Shown here piece after piece: positions 44,673 through 55,267 of a stretch of 64,000 nt of DNA. The position numbers were made by a program, and so were the translations under genes. Positions within the stretch are counted from its first letter, which is position 1, and the number at the start of each line of letters is the position of its first letter. The DNA comes from Eremomyces bilateralis CBS 781.70 (Eukaryota; Ascomycota; Dothideomycetes; Eremomycetales; Eremomycetaceae), in NCBI RefSeq assembly GCF_010015585.1, contig NW_022985077.1, positions 1 through 64,000 of the forward strand, read 5' to 3'. A model generated the notes under the pieces. That model worked only from the letters and a program-made list of their open reading frames with translations, did not search any database and was not told the origin of the DNA.

Positions 44673-45698
44673 TCATTCAGTCAATTTCAACCCTTCCACC
44701 GCGCTCCGCAGCTCCTCCTCCCGTTTTCCCCGCCAAAACCGCCGATGCTCCCTTAACACCTCGTCCGCTTCCAGCTCGTCCATGTCCACCAGGTACCCAC
44801 TGATATGGACGATTTGCCACTCCGTAGTACTCAGGGTCTGTTCCTTCGTAGCCAGCGCCTGTCGGAACTCCTTCGGCAGCCACATGTTGCTGGGGAGGTC
44901 CTTCGAACCTTTCTGCCGCATAAACGCGTCAACAATCGCCTCCCGGAGCGGCGAATCCGGTGCTGTGTTCTCGTAGATCTCGTCGATTGCCTGTGCATGC
45001 CTCTCATTGCTAAAGTCGAACCTGGCGGCGTCCCCGTTCTTATCTCGGATCGAGTTCAGAAACAGCTGCATAGCTTCATTCTGCAGCCTCCGCGCCGCGA
45101 TCCGGTCGCCAAAAATCCACAACTGACAAAGATCAATCCAAGCCGGCCCGCCGCAGCCGAACATGCCGAACATACCGAACACCTGCCCGGTATACAGCCA
45201 CGCGACGAACGCCGCGACGATGCGCGGGTCGTCGTCGAGGAGGTTTACGGTCTTGGTGGTGCCCTCTCTAAAACGGCCGTTGAGGGCGCGGGAGAAGAAG
45301 GGGGAGGCAGAGCAGAGGAGGGCCTGATGGATGTGGAAGGTGGTGAGCGGGGTAGAGCCGACGTTGAGGGTGGCGATGGGCGAGGTGAGGATGGAGATGT
45401 CGAGGATGGGGAGGTTGCATTTTCGGCGTTTGAGTTTGTGGAAGGGGATGGTTTTGCGGTTTGAGGGGGATGGTTGGGGTTCCTTGGGTTGCTGGAGGCT
45501 CTTTCGGGCTGGCTCGGATGGTCGTCCTTGGGAGTGTCCAGTCGGCGGTTGGACGATGGATGGGGCGGTAAGTGGTGTCATTGTATTTGACTGATTGATT
45601 TGCGCTCGCGTGCGAGAAAGAGGATAATCGAATGAAATTTGGAGGACTGGCATGAAGAGTGAGGGTGTCTCAGGGAAATGAGGTTGATGATGGAACAT
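44673..45698 (-). CDS. BTB/POZ domain protein
   Basis: A single-exon protein of 341 residues with one BTB fold. A disordered N-terminus of about 90 residues rich in Pro, Ser and Gln is followed by ILTSPIATLNVGSTPLTTFHIHQALLCSASPFFSRALNG, then TVNLLDDDPRIVAAFVAWLYTGQVFG, the usual BTB core. The rest is helical (CQLWIFGDRIAARRLQNEAM) as in other Pezizomycotina BTB-only proteins, many of which are presumed Cul3 adaptors or dimerisation modules. The sequence FGMFGMFGCGG forms a short repeat. ATGs at 45698 and 45584 are both in frame. The later one removes only disordered sequence. No known orthologue was recognised and the partner is unknown. Confidence 0.82.
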   Translation of the reverse strand: MFHHQPHFPETPSLFMPVLQISFDYPLSRTRAQINQSNTMTPLTAPSIVQPPTGHSQGRPSEPARKSLQQPKEPQPSPSNRKTIPFHKLKRRKCNLPILDISILTSPIATLNVGSTPLTTFHIHQALLCSASPFFSRALNGRFREGTTKTVNLLDDDPRIVAAFVAWLYTGQVFGMFGMFGCGGPAWIDLCQLWIFGDRIAARRLQNEAMQLFLNSIRDKNGDAARFDFSNERHAQAIDEIYENTAPDSPLREAIVDAFMRQKGSKDLPSNMWLPKEFRQALATKEQTLSTTEWQIVHISGYLVDMDELEADEVLREHRRFWRGKREEELRSAVEGLKLTE

Positions 45699-48460
45699 AG
45701 GGCCTCGAGGAACAACAGGGAAATAATCCAGTCGCGGTTAGTGAGTGTTCACCGAATACCGTGGCTCGTGTTAACCTCCTGGTAATCAACACTGTCGAGA
45801 CTGTAAGAGGTATATATCTAGGAGAGAGTGATGCTGGAGAGAAGCATCAAGGAGGTTACAGGATTGTAGGTACGCAAAGGTGACATAGAAATGTGAATAA
45901 TTTAGCTCTAAGTACTAGTAACTAAGAGGACAATACACTAGGTTACAATGCCCATCTCAGCTTACTTTACCGTAAGTACCGGCACTTCTCGAAAACATGG
46001 GGATATCAAATAATTAGGAGGATGCGAGGTTGGTTTCGGGTGACATGATGGTGAGGAGGCGCAAGGCTGCCATATCCATCATGAGTCAAGTGCAGGCAAC
46101 AGCTTCAACATTTCCGTGTCACAACAACAGAGATCACTGTTGTCATCTTCACGATACCAGTGAAATATTCCATATTTTCGTTTGGAGCAGTTATCTTAAC
46201 TTCTCAACATGAAGTGTTTTGGCAAAACGTCACCTTTGAGTCTTTAATGTCAACCCACGATGCGGAACCAATCCCGCGCCCCGCCATTAATTAGCCCCTG
46301 ACGCTACTCTAGAGTACCTTACCTCTCTGTCAGTGTCCAGGTCCATATAGATGTCCTCGACTTCCATGACTGCCAACATATATAGTCAACCCGGCGTTGG
46401 AGGGATAGACACTTTATACGGGAAAAAAAGGCAAGGAGGAGAGATAAGACGAAGAATAATATGTAGAACAGTTCTTGGTACTTCCCGAGCTCGGCTGCCT
46501 CTCCATGAACCTGGTGAACGGTAATGCAGAAGTGTTGTTGCATAAAGAGTTTTCACCCTTCTCATCTTGTAGACTTTAGAAAATAGTTATATTGCAATAC
46601 CAGAGACATCTCAGCCCCTGCATATCTTCATACTCTTAAAATTAGCCTCTTATATATTCTAAACTTAAACTAATGCCTTTGTAGTGCCTCTGTGTGGTGA
46701 TGAACGATGGGATGCCTCAATATACCTAATTAGGAAATTCACGTCATACACACAATTTTGGGAACTCGTGTCTGCTTTATGGTAAATAAAGACATCCCCC
46801 TCAGCCAATGGTCATTTTAACCGTACAGCCTATTAGTCGCTGTCCTACGGCTGCAAACCGCCATCGGTAACATCAACCTTATCAACGTCTATAACCCGAA
46901 GACAACGGCCCGAGAATCCGGTGCTGGGAGACCATCCAAACAGTCCTATCAGACATCGAGGAAAAAGAAGTCTTACTCCTAACACAATGACACGACCTAT
47001 AACTCCTCACACCGACAGGCGAGGTACCATGGAAAAGAAGCATCCAAGAAAGTGTCATCGACCTTACATTCGCTACCGCGCAGCTCCTTTGCCCCCTGTT
47101 CTCTGGCTTCGCTCTTTCTAATAATGCGTCGTGGCGCCATTGTCAAGACGTTTCTTTGAATAGACGTAGAGAAAGAACTTTTGCTGCTTGGAGCGTTGAT
47201 GGCGTCGACTACCGCCGAACTGATGAAACTGGAACTGAAGCAGAGGACTGTGGACTGCGAACAAGACTGGAAAACTAGGGAAAATACGGCTTCTTTACAA
47301 TCCTTACCATGGTTGCAGAGAGAGTATTTTCGACGGACCCTCGTCTTTCGGCGGTATTGACCCTCTGATTTCGACCTCTTATATACCGCCGGGAGAGTTA
47401 TGGGGAACTCCCATTGCTGTATGTTTTTGATTTTGGTTCTTCCTTGATCTCCGCGAAAGCTGAACGCGGCGACCATGTGGTTTTGTCAGCTCCAAATCAT
47501 ACACTTGGTTGCTAAGGGTCTGGTCGACATAGTGCCATGCAAACACCGGCATTTAAGGAGGAGTCCTTTGAGATCAGCCTATCACCCGAGCACATCAAGA
47601 ATAGTCGGGTTTGATATGTACTTTGCCCAGTACGCGACGTACCTCATGACTGAGACGATCTACAGAAAGCATTGCAAGGATGAAGGAAGGAACTGGAAAG
47701 GGAGCTAGCTCTGCAACAATATATATATATTTATATATATACACTTGAGTACGGTATCTGGCGGTGTACATGCCATTTCGTATAATTCCTCTGTTCAGTC
47801 ATCTCTACGGTACCCTCTCCCCAGCTTTCACTTACCAAACACACTAAATATTCTTCGCATGTATGGAGAATTGGCGAAAACCTTGCGGAAGTGCCAGAGA
47901 TGGAGCCGGAAGAAGAGCCGGTGGACAGGGTGAGAAAGTACAAAGAGAGTGGTGAGATCGAGAAAATTCCGTATCCTCTTCTACGAGGATGATTTCAATC
48001 TCGGAGGAGATTTCCTTTGCCCCCATCTTTCTCGCATTAGTTTTCCACGACAACCGCTCTCATGGACGATAGTGTTTATAGAATGTGGATGGTCTGGCTG
48101 TTGTTGGAGCCGATATGGACCGGGATTCCCCACGCCAGCCCCCTCATCCCCAAGATGCGTCATCTCAAGGCGTCATCTCAAATCAATGGGATATCAACTT
48201 CAACATTCCAAATATATGGTCATACAAATCTCAAACCCTACCCATCATATATATTTGCCCCTCTGCACCATAAAGGAAGCCTCATGCGCTTCTTGAACGT
48301 CCAATTCCTCCTACGATCGTTATACGCATTCTCGAAATCCACCACACGAACAGGTCCATTCCAAAGAACCACTGGCAACTCATCTCGTCCCGTATATCAT
48401 ATGTCCGGGATTCCATTCATTGGATCATTCTTTAGCACCAGCCGCAAAGCATCTTCCAAC
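45699..48460. other. Gene-free region of 2.8 kb with a LINE relic
   Basis: The region between the BTB gene start and the MsrB start. It is AT-richer than its flanks, with an AT microsatellite at about 47718-47742. The only recognisable content is a decayed LINE endonuclease fragment at about 46764-47110 (separate entry). Remaining frames are short. Confidence 0.5.
46764..47110 (+). mobile_element. Degraded LINE (Tad1/I-type) endonuclease fragment
   Basis: Conceptual translation gives fragments typical of the endonuclease domain of fungal non-LTR retrotransposons: TRVCFMVNKDIPLSQWS, then VAVLRLQTAIGNINLINVYN, then WETIQTVLSDIEEKEVLLL, LLTPTGEVPWKRS and IQESVIDLTFATAQL. The last corresponds to the conserved ST-DLTF motif. 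There are several in-frame stops and at least one frame change (near 46920). The GDFN-containing stretch is missing. No reverse transcriptase, poly-A tail or target-site duplication was seen. It is an old fragment, not a gene. Confidence 0.8.
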
Positions 48461-48978
48461 ATGTCATACCCAGTCCAGAAGTCTGACGACGACTGGCGGG
48501 CAGTCCTGTCACCTGGTAAGACGTCCAAACTACTTCACACTCCATCCGTTTGGCCCACCCGCCGCAAAATCAAGCAATCACCATGACTGACTCTCCTCGA
48601 GCCCAGTTCAAAGTCATCCGCGAAAAAGGCACCGAAGCGCCGTTTACGGGAGAATACGACCAACACCAGCCCACCACCGGCGTGTACAACTGCGCCGCGT
48701 GCGACGCGCCGATCTACAAGGCGAACCACAAATTCAAGTCCGGGTGCGGATGGCCCGCGTTTTTTGACGCCGTGCCGAACGCCGTAGTGCGCCATGAGGA
48801 TACTACGCTCGGCATGACGCGGACAGAGATCGTGTGCGCCAACTGCGGCGGGCACCTGGGACATATCTTCAAGGGGGAAGGGTATGATACGCCGACCGAT
48901 GAGCGGCACTGTGTGAATAGTGTTAGTATCAAGTTTCACGAGAACGAGAAGAGCGAGGCGAAGGAGTCGAAGGCATGA
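48461..48978 (+). CDS. Methionine-R-sulfoxide reductase (MsrB)
   Basis: Reduces the R epimer of methionine sulfoxide, using thioredoxin. Two exons, 48461-48515 and 48602-48978, give 143 residues. The zinc-binding Cys pairs are CAAC and CANC. The catalytic motif near the C-terminus is HCVNSVSIKF, where Cys is the nucleophile. The middle has FKSGCGWPAFFDAV, and GGHLGHIFKGEG follows the second Cys pair. The splice acceptor CTCGAG at 48596-48601 was chosen because it restores LSPAQFKVIREKGTE. A later CAG would shift the frame. No targeting presequence is apparent, so it is probably cytosolic. The selenocysteine-type residue is a plain Cys. Very secure. Confidence 0.94.
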
Positions 48979-50951
48979 GTGTAATAATGATCAATCGTAA
49001 CGGGAGTTTGACGAAAGCTATGACGATGGTTTTTCTTTGATACTGACGACTTCATGGTCTAGCAAATGGCATCTGTCAAATTCCATCACTTTCAGTCACA
49101 GTCTCGTTCCATCGTGGTCTTCACTGAGTATGCTTCTTCTTTCAATCTTGCGGTGTCAGTTCTATAACGGTAAAAGTCTCCTACATGGACATACCCCGCC
49201 TGAATGCTAGACCATGTGTAACCCGCGCTCTTAGCGGCTTCTCTGTTTCGCTCCGGAAATTTTAGAGTGCACGATGTTGACCCAATGATCGAAACGCCGT
49301 TCCTTATAAAATGAAGTATGAATTCGCCGTAATAGGGGCAAGAACCCTAGTTCGGTTCGAACCCTTCAACTTCACCCCGTCCCCATAGCCCAGAAAGGCA
49401 AAGAGCGCACCGATGCCCGTCGCGGCGAATCGATGTCCCCTCTACCGACCTCTCCACAAGGGCGGTGATCTCCTCGCCGAAGAAATCTACTTCCAGGCTC
49501 GAGGTCGCGGAGCCCGCGCCCGATGTCGAAATCCGGAGCCTGCCGACGCTGTCTCCGGGAGCACTACCTGGCGATGGAGATGTCGTTTATGTGCTTCTTA
49601 GAGCGTACGCCCGACCAGGCACGCGCCGCATCTAAGCGAACTAAGAAGGAGAAGAAGAAGAGCAGATTTAACTTACGTGGAGGAGGCGAGGGAGAATCGG
49701 ACGGCGGTGGAGGGATGAGCCTCTGGCGCCACCGCCACCATTTCCTGTGAGCGCGCGCGTGATGGACAAGCTTGGATGTCGGTGTGCCGCTGCACATACG
49801 ACTTCCGACATCGAAGACGGATGCACCGCATGTTATTACGGCCCAGAAGCAGTCGAGCGACGTACCAGACGATCACTACCTGCGCCGCCACTAAAATCCC
49901 ACTTGTACCGGGCGTCAAACCTCGCCCTGCACGACCTATAAGACCGCTCCCTCCACCGCTGGTAAAACCTCCTCCCCCACCGCTTGCAAGGTCTCACCCT
50001 GCAGCCCGCCTGAACGCTTCAGACAAACTATCTCGTTGTGTGTCTGGGGCGGCGGCCCGGAGCACTTGGACGGTCGGCCGCCCCCGCAAGACGAGGCATC
50101 GCATCCGGAGGCGGAGCGGCGATCTTCGGCTCCTCAAGGGCGCGGTGGATGGGAATATGACTGGGACGCGATGCGGAGGCATATGAGAATACGAGGGGGT
50201 GGCGGACCGGCGGAAACGTCATGGGAAGAACGGGAAGAGGCGTCGCTGGCAATACGAGAGATGCCTGTTCTCCAGCTCGGTTTCGGCCAGTGTAACTGGA
50301 ATCCATTGGGGCGAGTCGGGAAGGGTTCGGATGAGTAACAATGATAAAGTGGAAGATAGTTCTAAGAGGCGCGTCGGTCTTGCCGGAAGCCTGGGTGGGA
50401 GAGGGAAAATGGATTAGCTACGGAATCCGGATTTGACAATGGTGGATGAATACTGAGTAGTAATGGACAAGCATTTTGTTCGGCAACAGAGCGCAATGAC
50501 CTAGTGTATATGAAAGGGCTAGTTAGCTTGCCAGTGCATGGCGATGACTGAGTGTCGATTTGTCTATGATTAGGGTTTGGAGTGCAAGTTCGCGACAATA
50601 TTGGTAATAGTTTGTACCTGATATCCTTTCACAGTATATTCCTAGAGTACGGTTCGGATGTCACGTCTGTGACATTTGTACATCGTTGATAAATTTGTTC
50701 AAGACTGGACTACTTTATTCACACTGAAGGTGGAGGTCCGATAAGTTGCCGTCAAGATTCTCATCCACCGCAATTAGGACCTGGGTTGAGGCTGGACTCC
50801 ACCTACAACACTTAGATCGTCGAAAGATATCAATGCTGGTCATGAAATCCAATTCCGGCTTGACGCCGCCATGATATGACTCGGAGCTATAAGCCGAAAA
50901 TCATTCCAAAAAGCCAACCGCTTTGCGCCGAATACGCCGTCGCTACTCATC
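48979..50951. other. Intergenic of 2.0 kb with a GC-rich, coding-like block
   Basis: The region between MsrB and the deubiquitinase stop codon. From about 49.4 to 50.3 kb the composition becomes as GC-rich as coding sequence. Several frames of 60-130 codons overlap on both strands. None has a convincing start, splice pattern or family motif. See findings. Confidence 0.45.
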
Positions 50952-53900
50952 TCATGTCGCCCGAACTCGCTCATAAAACACCAAATATGCCTGCCCGTTC
51001 TGCAACGCATCGCCCGGATGCCGCTGCTCCGGCCGGAATTCAGTCACCGTCGCGTCGTTATAATGCATCCAGCAATTCATGCCCGGGTTCTTGACCAAGG
51101 CGGTGTAATGGCCCCCCGTAATCGTGGTGCCGATGTGCCGAATGACGGCGTATGCATTGTAGATATACGGCGGTGTCATCGACGGCGGAAGCGCGCTGTC
51201 ATCTGGCCCGCGGTCCCGCGTGTTGGTCTGAATTTCATCGTCGGTGGGAGGAGGGATCATCCATCGCCCGAGATCTAGCCCGGTCAGAGGGAAGTTGACC
51301 GGCGTGGCGACCTTGATATCTGACAACGAGGCGTCGAAGCGCTTAAAATGAAAGACCAGGATCTCAGGGGCGCGAGTGAATGTAACCTGCTTAGTGGCAG
51401 CGCGATATTGGTTGCAGGTCGGGCAATTCCACTGGCCATCAATCTGATCTTCCGCGCAGTATCGGTCGATGCACTCCCCGAGCCGCGGATTACCACCCCG
51501 AGGGATGTCGACAGAGATGCTGAAGAACGGCTCATATATTGTCGACGTATTTCTGCATGTCCCGCATTTAACGCGGGAGGTAAACTGGCCGCCGAAAAGA
51601 CTGGTAATGAAGCTTTCGTTGCGCTTAATATGCCGGTTCCATTCGATCTTTGCGGCGAAAGCCTTGCCGATCCGCTCTCTTTTCGCCTCCTCGGCTGGAG
51701 TGAGCTGGTGTGGAGGTGCATTGTTCCAAGTGGCGTTCAGGTCTTCATGCATGAGGTCGATCAATACGTCCCAAAATTCCTTCGCGTCCTGTTGTTGACC
51801 ATCCGACCATTTGGTCGAAATTCTCCCCATGAGATTCTGCGGCATGTTAGTGCACATAGATGGAAATGATGCGGATCACGTACCCGGAATGTGGATGGTC
51901 GAACAGCGGTGACATCGTTCTGCCAAAGGTGTAAGAGGAGGTTGGAAAAGTGCTGCGAGACGAGACCCCGGGAACCTTTCCAATTCTCGGTCTGGATATA
52001 TTTGCGGTACGAGCCGTCTCGGAGAAAAGATGATAATCGCAAGGTGCCGCTCAAGGCTTGGACCACGGAATTCATGAAACAGCTGTTACCACAATTAACC
52101 AATCCGGCTTTCGGTATCCGAATATCCCGCATATCGTAAGTGTAGTTGTAGGAAACTTGCGGGGGACCTCGGATGGTGGGATAACGTGTCGAGTCTCGTT
52201 CATGTACACCGTTGTAGCTAACTCTAGGAGCGGCCGGTGCCGGCCTTGTTGGCACCGTAGGGAGAGAGCTTGTAGGGGGCGGTCGAGAAGGAGGCGAGAC
52301 CATCGACTGCTTTTCCAAAGTGGTTACGTCAGGGAAGCGGCGGAGGAAATCCGCTGTCGTGCGCACCATCGGGTATTCCTCACTTTCAGGAACGAAGGTC
52401 TGGGAGTCCATGGGCAAACTCTCTTGCTGTGCCCGCTCTGACCAATGCTGCACTTCTTCGGGCTCCATCTCCGGCACTTCTCGATGTGCCTTGTCGTATA
52501 TCGGGCCACTACCCGGGAGAATTGGCGCTTTACGTGCTGGCCGCGACGCCTTCATTGCTTTGGTCGCGGTCGTGTGGCTAGACAACAAGGACTGAGTGCC
52601 CAGAAGCTCGATCCATGCGTCGAGTCCGCCTTGGAGGAGAATCGGCTTGAGCCTCAAAGGTTTGGAGTTGTACTGTAACAGCGCATCGTAAAGGATTTTC
52701 ATGGCCCCTTCTGATCCATTCCGCGGAGTGAGGGTTGTGAAGTTCACGGAGGCGGTGTTCTTATCGTAGAAGACCACGTAACTGTACTCCTGACGACGAG
52801 AGAAGGATTGCTGTTCCCCATCGGGTGACAGTACAAGCGAGTCCTCTAATTCATCCGCAGACATGTCTTCCCGCAACTGACTCGGCTCGATGCACATGAC
52901 ATTGGGAGCGTATATATGCCCTTCATCGAATTCGTCTCGGTGCCGCACATCAATTAATAGCACGGTCGATATTTTGATCAAGTCATAAAGCTTCTTGGGG
53001 CTTATGTGGGCCCCGAATGTCGCCGAGGTGCTAGCTCTTCTTGACTGTTGAGAGGAAACATCGCGCCGACCGTCAAAATACGATTGTTCCTGAGACGTAC
53101 CAGACCACTGAGAGTTGGATCCTGATGTCTGGGTGTAATGTCCACCTGAGCCAACTATGCTTCGAGGTGTCGCACGAGGAGGTGGAATGCTAGCGGGAGT
53201 CGCCATATTGCGAGCTGGGCTATACGTCGGACTTGGTTCTTTTGGAAGCGATGGGTTGAAGTTCGTGTCCAATGGAAGTTTCGGCGGATGGGGAGGGCGG
53301 TGAGTTGATTTCGGAATCGATCTCGGACCCGCAGGTCTAGGCTGCGCGCCTGCTCCTGATTGCGATGCGCGAGTAGTCGTGGACGTGCCAAAATCAGATG
53401 GTGACGGCATGCGCAGCGGGGGCTCAGGGTATGATGATGCCCCTTCCTGGGACGGACGATCGCCGTTTGCTCCGGATCTTAACCCGGCGAACCTTTCACG
53501 TAGTGGATCACTGAGCCGTGACCCGGCAGGAGGATAGGCTGACCCGTTTACCACGCGCCCGTGTAGATTCTCGGGTTTCGGTCTCACAGGCGGCTTCGAT
53601 CTTGGAGAGTTGGATGAGTCAGCAGGGGTCGAGCGACCTGAAGTACCGTTCGGTGTTCCTGGTCGGTAGGCCAAGTATTTTGAAGCATCCGATGGGTAAT
53701 GCGACGATTCCATGTTCCCGCCGTTGCCCGATATCGAGTTTCTGTGATGTTGTCCTTGGTATGAATCAGGGCTGTCTGCCGTTGAAGGCCGGGACTGAGA
53801 CTCGGCATCATACGCTGCCTTTGTTTCTGGTAGAATTCCACTCCTCCGGTTGTCATTGATGATTATCTCTTTGATATTCGAGAACTGCGACTCTTTGCTC

Positions 53901-54471
53901 TGAATCTTCTGCACAGGAGGTTAGACCAATGTATCCTTTACTTCAGTCAAACACGTGACAAAGACAACTTTAAGAAAGACTTGCATACCTTTACAAGATC
54001 CCGATACATGCGATGCAGGGTACCTCGATCCGTTTGTAACGTGATATAGTCAATGTGGCGTGGGATCCGATTAACGACGATCTCGTATGCGACTAGATAT
54101 TCGATATACGCTAGGTCGGGGCTCCGCTTGAAGGTAAGCAGCGACTCGCTAACTGACAGTGCTTGACTGGCTTCAGTCACCAAGAAGTTCATCTGCTATA
54201 AGTTAGTGGCGCGGAACGGAACGGTGATGTCGACGCATACAGGAGCCTGCTGATCGATGTTGTTCACCCTCCCTTGTGCGAGAACGGTGATATCAATGAA
54301 ATGCCTCATCGCTGGTCCGACTGGAGGTCCTCCGCTACCATTTCTCTCCCCTCCCGTCCATCTTTCTGGTATTGAGCTTCCGTCGCCCCCATGATGGGGA
54401 TGGCCATTCATGGCGTACCCACGGGCAGAGATGTGCGATTGCCTTGGAGAATATGGCGCGGGAGCGTTCAT
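50952..54471 (-). CDS. Ubiquitin C-terminal hydrolase, Doa4/USP8-like
   Basis: A deubiquitinase of the USP (C19) family with the layout of yeast Doa4 and human USP8, acting on cargo at endosomes. Minus-strand exons are 54241-54471, 53989-54195, 51884-53908 and 50952-51836 (1115 residues). Domains in order are: a USP8-dimer-like helical region (SESLLTFKRSPDLAYIEYLV, IPRHIDY); a long Pro/Ser-rich linker; a rhodanese domain (VLLIDVRHRDEFDEGHI to LLQGGLDAWIELLG) that lacks a Cys in the active loop; and a USP catalytic domain. The catalytic domain has the Cys box GLVNCGNSCFMNSVVQALSG, the QQQDAKEFWDVLIDLMHEDL box, two zinc-type CxxC pairs (CGTC, CPTC) and the His box GGHYTALVKN, ending QAYLVFYER. 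It is head to head with vps27. Confidence 0.92.
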
Positions 54472-55267
54472 CTTCGAACTCTACCCATCCTGGGAACAAT
54501 AACTCTTCGGTATGAGCCTTGAGTCTTGAAGGATGGTTTGGGGCGGAACGACGATCTCGGTTCGAGGGTGAGTGATGACGGATATGGCCGGGCGGTGCCC
54601 GGTGGCTTCGGGCTGTAGGGAAGTTGAGGCGAGAGGTGAATGGTCTGCCTTTGTCAGTTTATAAAGCAGACTTCTATCGTCTCAGGGAAAGGCATATATC
54701 GGAGGTGATTTGTGAATTGCGGTACGTTCCGCAGCGTCAACGATGACTATGGACTTCTGTTGCGTATCAGTGGGACGGGGGGGTCTCATGCGACAGTGAT
54801 GGGTTTCCATTCAGGCAGTTAGGCAACAAATAATTGAGTGGATACCACATCCTTGCTAGTGTGGCTTAGTCGCAGAGCCGCCACATCGCCCCGCCACTTG
54901 CGCCACTTGCGCCACACTGCACCCCGGCCACCTCCACCTCCGCCTGCACCGACATGACACTGTGCAGCACCAGTGACCAGGCCACCGTCTTGAGCTCCCA
55001 GCATTACGCAGTAGGAACGTTGCGTTGTCGATGAACACTTGCACGACCGTTACCTCCAGCTTCCATACTCTGCCTACATCTTGTCATCGATAGTCCGGTT
55101 CCACGATCTGGATTCGCCGGTGATTCTTGACCGATCATAGCGATAATACAGTCCCCGAACCACTCGACCTTCGCTCACGCTACCTGTACCTTGCCACTCC
55201 CTCATCCGCCGCATCCCTCAGGTTTACACGAAGCCGGTAGTGTATCTCAGTTGGCCAGGTTGCAATC
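54472..55267. promoter_or_regulatory. Divergent intergenic region, deubiquitinase / vps27
   Basis: 796 bases between the divergent start codons of two endosomal sorting genes. Short repeats of CGCCACTTG occur at 54892-54915. No transcription-factor site was identified with confidence. Confidence 0.4.

Noticed and set aside
47718-47742. AT-rich run as a possible promoter or origin
   Set aside because: It is a simple TA microsatellite with no gene start nearby. The nearest gene begins over 700 bases away.
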